Part shown: positions 62,920 to 64,000 of the stretch, piece by piece
How the letters are laid out: each line of letters starts with the position of its first letter
How positions within the stretch are numbered: the stretch's first letter is position 1
Origin: Corynebacterium singulare
GTDB lineage: Bacteria; Actinomycetota; Actinomycetes; Mycobacteriales; Mycobacteriaceae
Assembly: GCF_000833575.1 (NCBI RefSeq)
Contig: NZ_CP010827.1
Span: 2,319,852-2,383,851, forward strand
Direction: 5' to 3'
DNA length: 64,000 nt
Translations under genes and position numbers: made by a program
Notes under the pieces: model-generated
Databases searched by the model: none
What the model was told of the DNA's origin: nothing
What the model saw: the letters and a program-made list of their open reading frames with translations, nothing else

Positions 62920-64000
62920 ATGATGACTACCTCGAAACGCACCGACCGCCTCACCGTCGCCTCGTGGGCCCTGTGGGACTGGGGGTCTGCCGCCTTCAAT
63001 GCGGTGCTGGTGACGTTCATTTTCTCGGTCTATCTCACCGATTCAGTGGGCCAACAGATTGATTCGCGGTTTAGCCCGGCGCAGTGGCTGTCCTGGTCCA
63101 TGGCGGTGGCGGGCCTCGTCATCTTCGCGGTCACCCCAATCATGGGCCAGCGTTCGGATCGCTTAGGCACACGGCGCCGGGCGCTGGGTTTCTGGTCACT
63201 TCTGACCTTCGTCACCATGGCTGGGCTGTTCTTCATTCGCAACGACGCACCCGAGTATTTCTGGCTCGGCCTGCTGGGCTTGGCGGTGGGAAGCGTGACC
63301 ATCCAGTTTGCGGAGGTTAATTACTTTGCGCAGCTCAACCAGGTGGCCACGGAGGACAAGGTGGGGCGTGTGTCCGGTTTGGGCTGGTCCGCGGGCTATT
63401 TCGGCGGAATCGTCCTGCTGCTTGTGTGCTATATCGGCTTCGTCGCTGGGGAGGGTGGTGCGCTGGGCCTGAGCACCGAAGGTGGCTGGAACATTCGGCT
63501 GGTAGCGCTGCTGGCGGCGTTCTGGTTCGGGCTCAGCGCGATTCCGGTGCTGCTGCGCGTTCCGGAGATTGCTCCCTCCGGCGACACCACGGGTGGTATC
63601 GCGCAGTCCTATCGCGAGCTGTGGCGCACGCTGCGCTCGCTTTGGGAGGAGGACCGCAACGCCTTCGCGTTCCTGTTCGCCTCCGCCATTTTCCGCGATG
63701 GGCTCTCCGCGGTATTCAGTTTCGGCGCGGTGCTGGGAGTGTCGGTGTATGGGCTCTCACCAGGTGATGTCCTGATATTCGGCGTTGCGGCCAACGTTGC
63801 GGCCGCGCTGGGTGCGGTGGCCGGAGGGCTTATTGATGACCACGTGGGCCCCAAAGCCATCATCCTCGCCTGCCTGGTGACACTCACTGCGATGGCCGGG
63901 ATCATGTTCTTCGCCGAAGGCGCCACGGCTTTCTGGATCTGCGGGCTCATCCTCTGCCTGTGTGTTGGCCCAGCGCAGGCCTCAGCACGAGGCTTCCTGG
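62920..64000 (+). CDS. UMF1-type MFS transporter, 5' part (cut by window edge)
   Basis: About 360 codons are open to the window end. SWALWDWGSAAFNAVLVTFIFSVYL at the N-terminus is the UMF1/Atg22-like signature. Eight or nine hydrophobic segments are visible, with loop GQRSDRLGTRRR between segments two and three as in MFS proteins. Two ATG codons overlap at 62920 and 62923; TACGCT (62906-62911) lies eight bases upstream, suggesting a leaderless message. It is divergent from the TipAS-type MerR gene, so drug export under that regulator is possible. Substrate unknown. Confidence 0.85.
   Translation, partial: MMTTSKRTDRLTVASWALWDWGSAAFNAVLVTFIFSVYLTDSVGQQIDSRFSPAQWLSWSMAVAGLVIFAVTPIMGQRSDRLGTRRRALGFWSLLTFVTMAGLFFIRNDAPEYFWLGLLGLAVGSVTIQFAEVNYFAQLNQVATEDKVGRVSGLGWSAGYFGGIVLLLVCYIGFVAGEGGALGLSTEGGWNIRLVALLAAFWFGLSAIPVLLRVPEIAPSGDTTGGIAQSYRELWRTLRSLWEEDRNAFAFLFASAIFRDGLSAVFSFGAVLGVSVYGLSPGDVLIFGVAANVAAALGAVAGGLIDDHVGPKAIILACLVTLTAMAGIMFFAEGATAFWICGLILCLCVGPAQASARGFL

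Overview
The window looks like chromosome of a high-GC actinobacterium, most probably a Corynebacterium other than C. glutamicum. The evidence is the gene order ramA, cysK, cysE, CoA-transferase, dihydrouridine synthase, phoU, pstBACS, mshD, pabC, ygfZ, DUF3073, purM, purF, purL, purQ, purS, purC, purB, purD, HIT protein and a Pho-type two-component system. As far as I recall, this order is shared with C. glutamicum and, more loosely, with Mycobacterium tuberculosis. An Ag85/corynomycolyltransferase-like secreted esterase, a mycothiol synthase, a MurA with Asp in place of the usual active-site Cys, and TANNNT -10 boxes 6-8 nt before start codons all fit. I cannot name the species from sequence alone.

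Layout. 1-3004 holds the 5' third of a 23S gene, a tRNA-free spacer and a complete 16S gene (all minus), with the rrn promoter at about 3397-3425. 3606-7890 holds murA and ramA (minus), cysK and cysE (plus) and a small GNAT protein. 7973-9153 is a cluster of five tRNA genes (Phe, Asp, Asp, Glu, Lys; all minus) around a CsoR-type regulator. 9239-17121 holds the acetate/succinyl CoA-transferase, a Dus enzyme, phoU and the pst phosphate transporter operon. 18213-27506 holds mycothiol synthase, lipid-related genes, pabC, ygfZ, DUF3073, purM/purF and a thioesterase. 27536-33399 is a fatty-acid island: a MaoC hydratase, a FabG4-type reductase, a FadA2-type thiolase and an acyl-CoA oxidase-like flavoprotein around a dyad-rich divergent promoter. 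33492-40139 is the accessory part: a DUF6891 gene and its broken second copy flank a TDT transporter/LysR pair, followed by hemolysin III, a mycolyltransferase-like protein and a frameshifted Abi_2/AbiF-type HEPN gene with a structured leader. 40217-43441 is purL-purQ-purS. 43670-47725 encodes a very large surface nuclease with a collagen-like stalk. 47831-64000 holds an HNH gene, a DUF2334 protein, oligopeptidase B, purC, two unknown genes (the second hit by an IS30-family element at 54939-56500), purB, purD, a HIT protein, the PhoS/PhoR two-component system, a TipAS-type MerR regulator and the start of a UMF1-type transporter.

How it fits together. Three themes recur. First, phosphate: pstSCAB, phoU, the phoR/phoS regulators and the secreted nuclease could form one scavenging regulon, and 11-bp phased GTTCACC-like half-sites lie before pstS and phoR, with a weaker one before the nuclease. 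Second, purine synthesis: seven pur genes sit in several short transcription units. Third, carbon and lipid use: RamA with its likely target CoA-transferase, and a beta-oxidation-like island resembling the mycobacterial htdX-fabG4-fadA2 locus.

The most unusual items are the Abi_2/HEPN gene with its stem-loop-rich leader, the nuclease-collagen-anchor fusion, the DUF6891 duplication around a transporter/regulator cargo, and the unknown secreted/coiled-coil gene pair cut by the insertion sequence.
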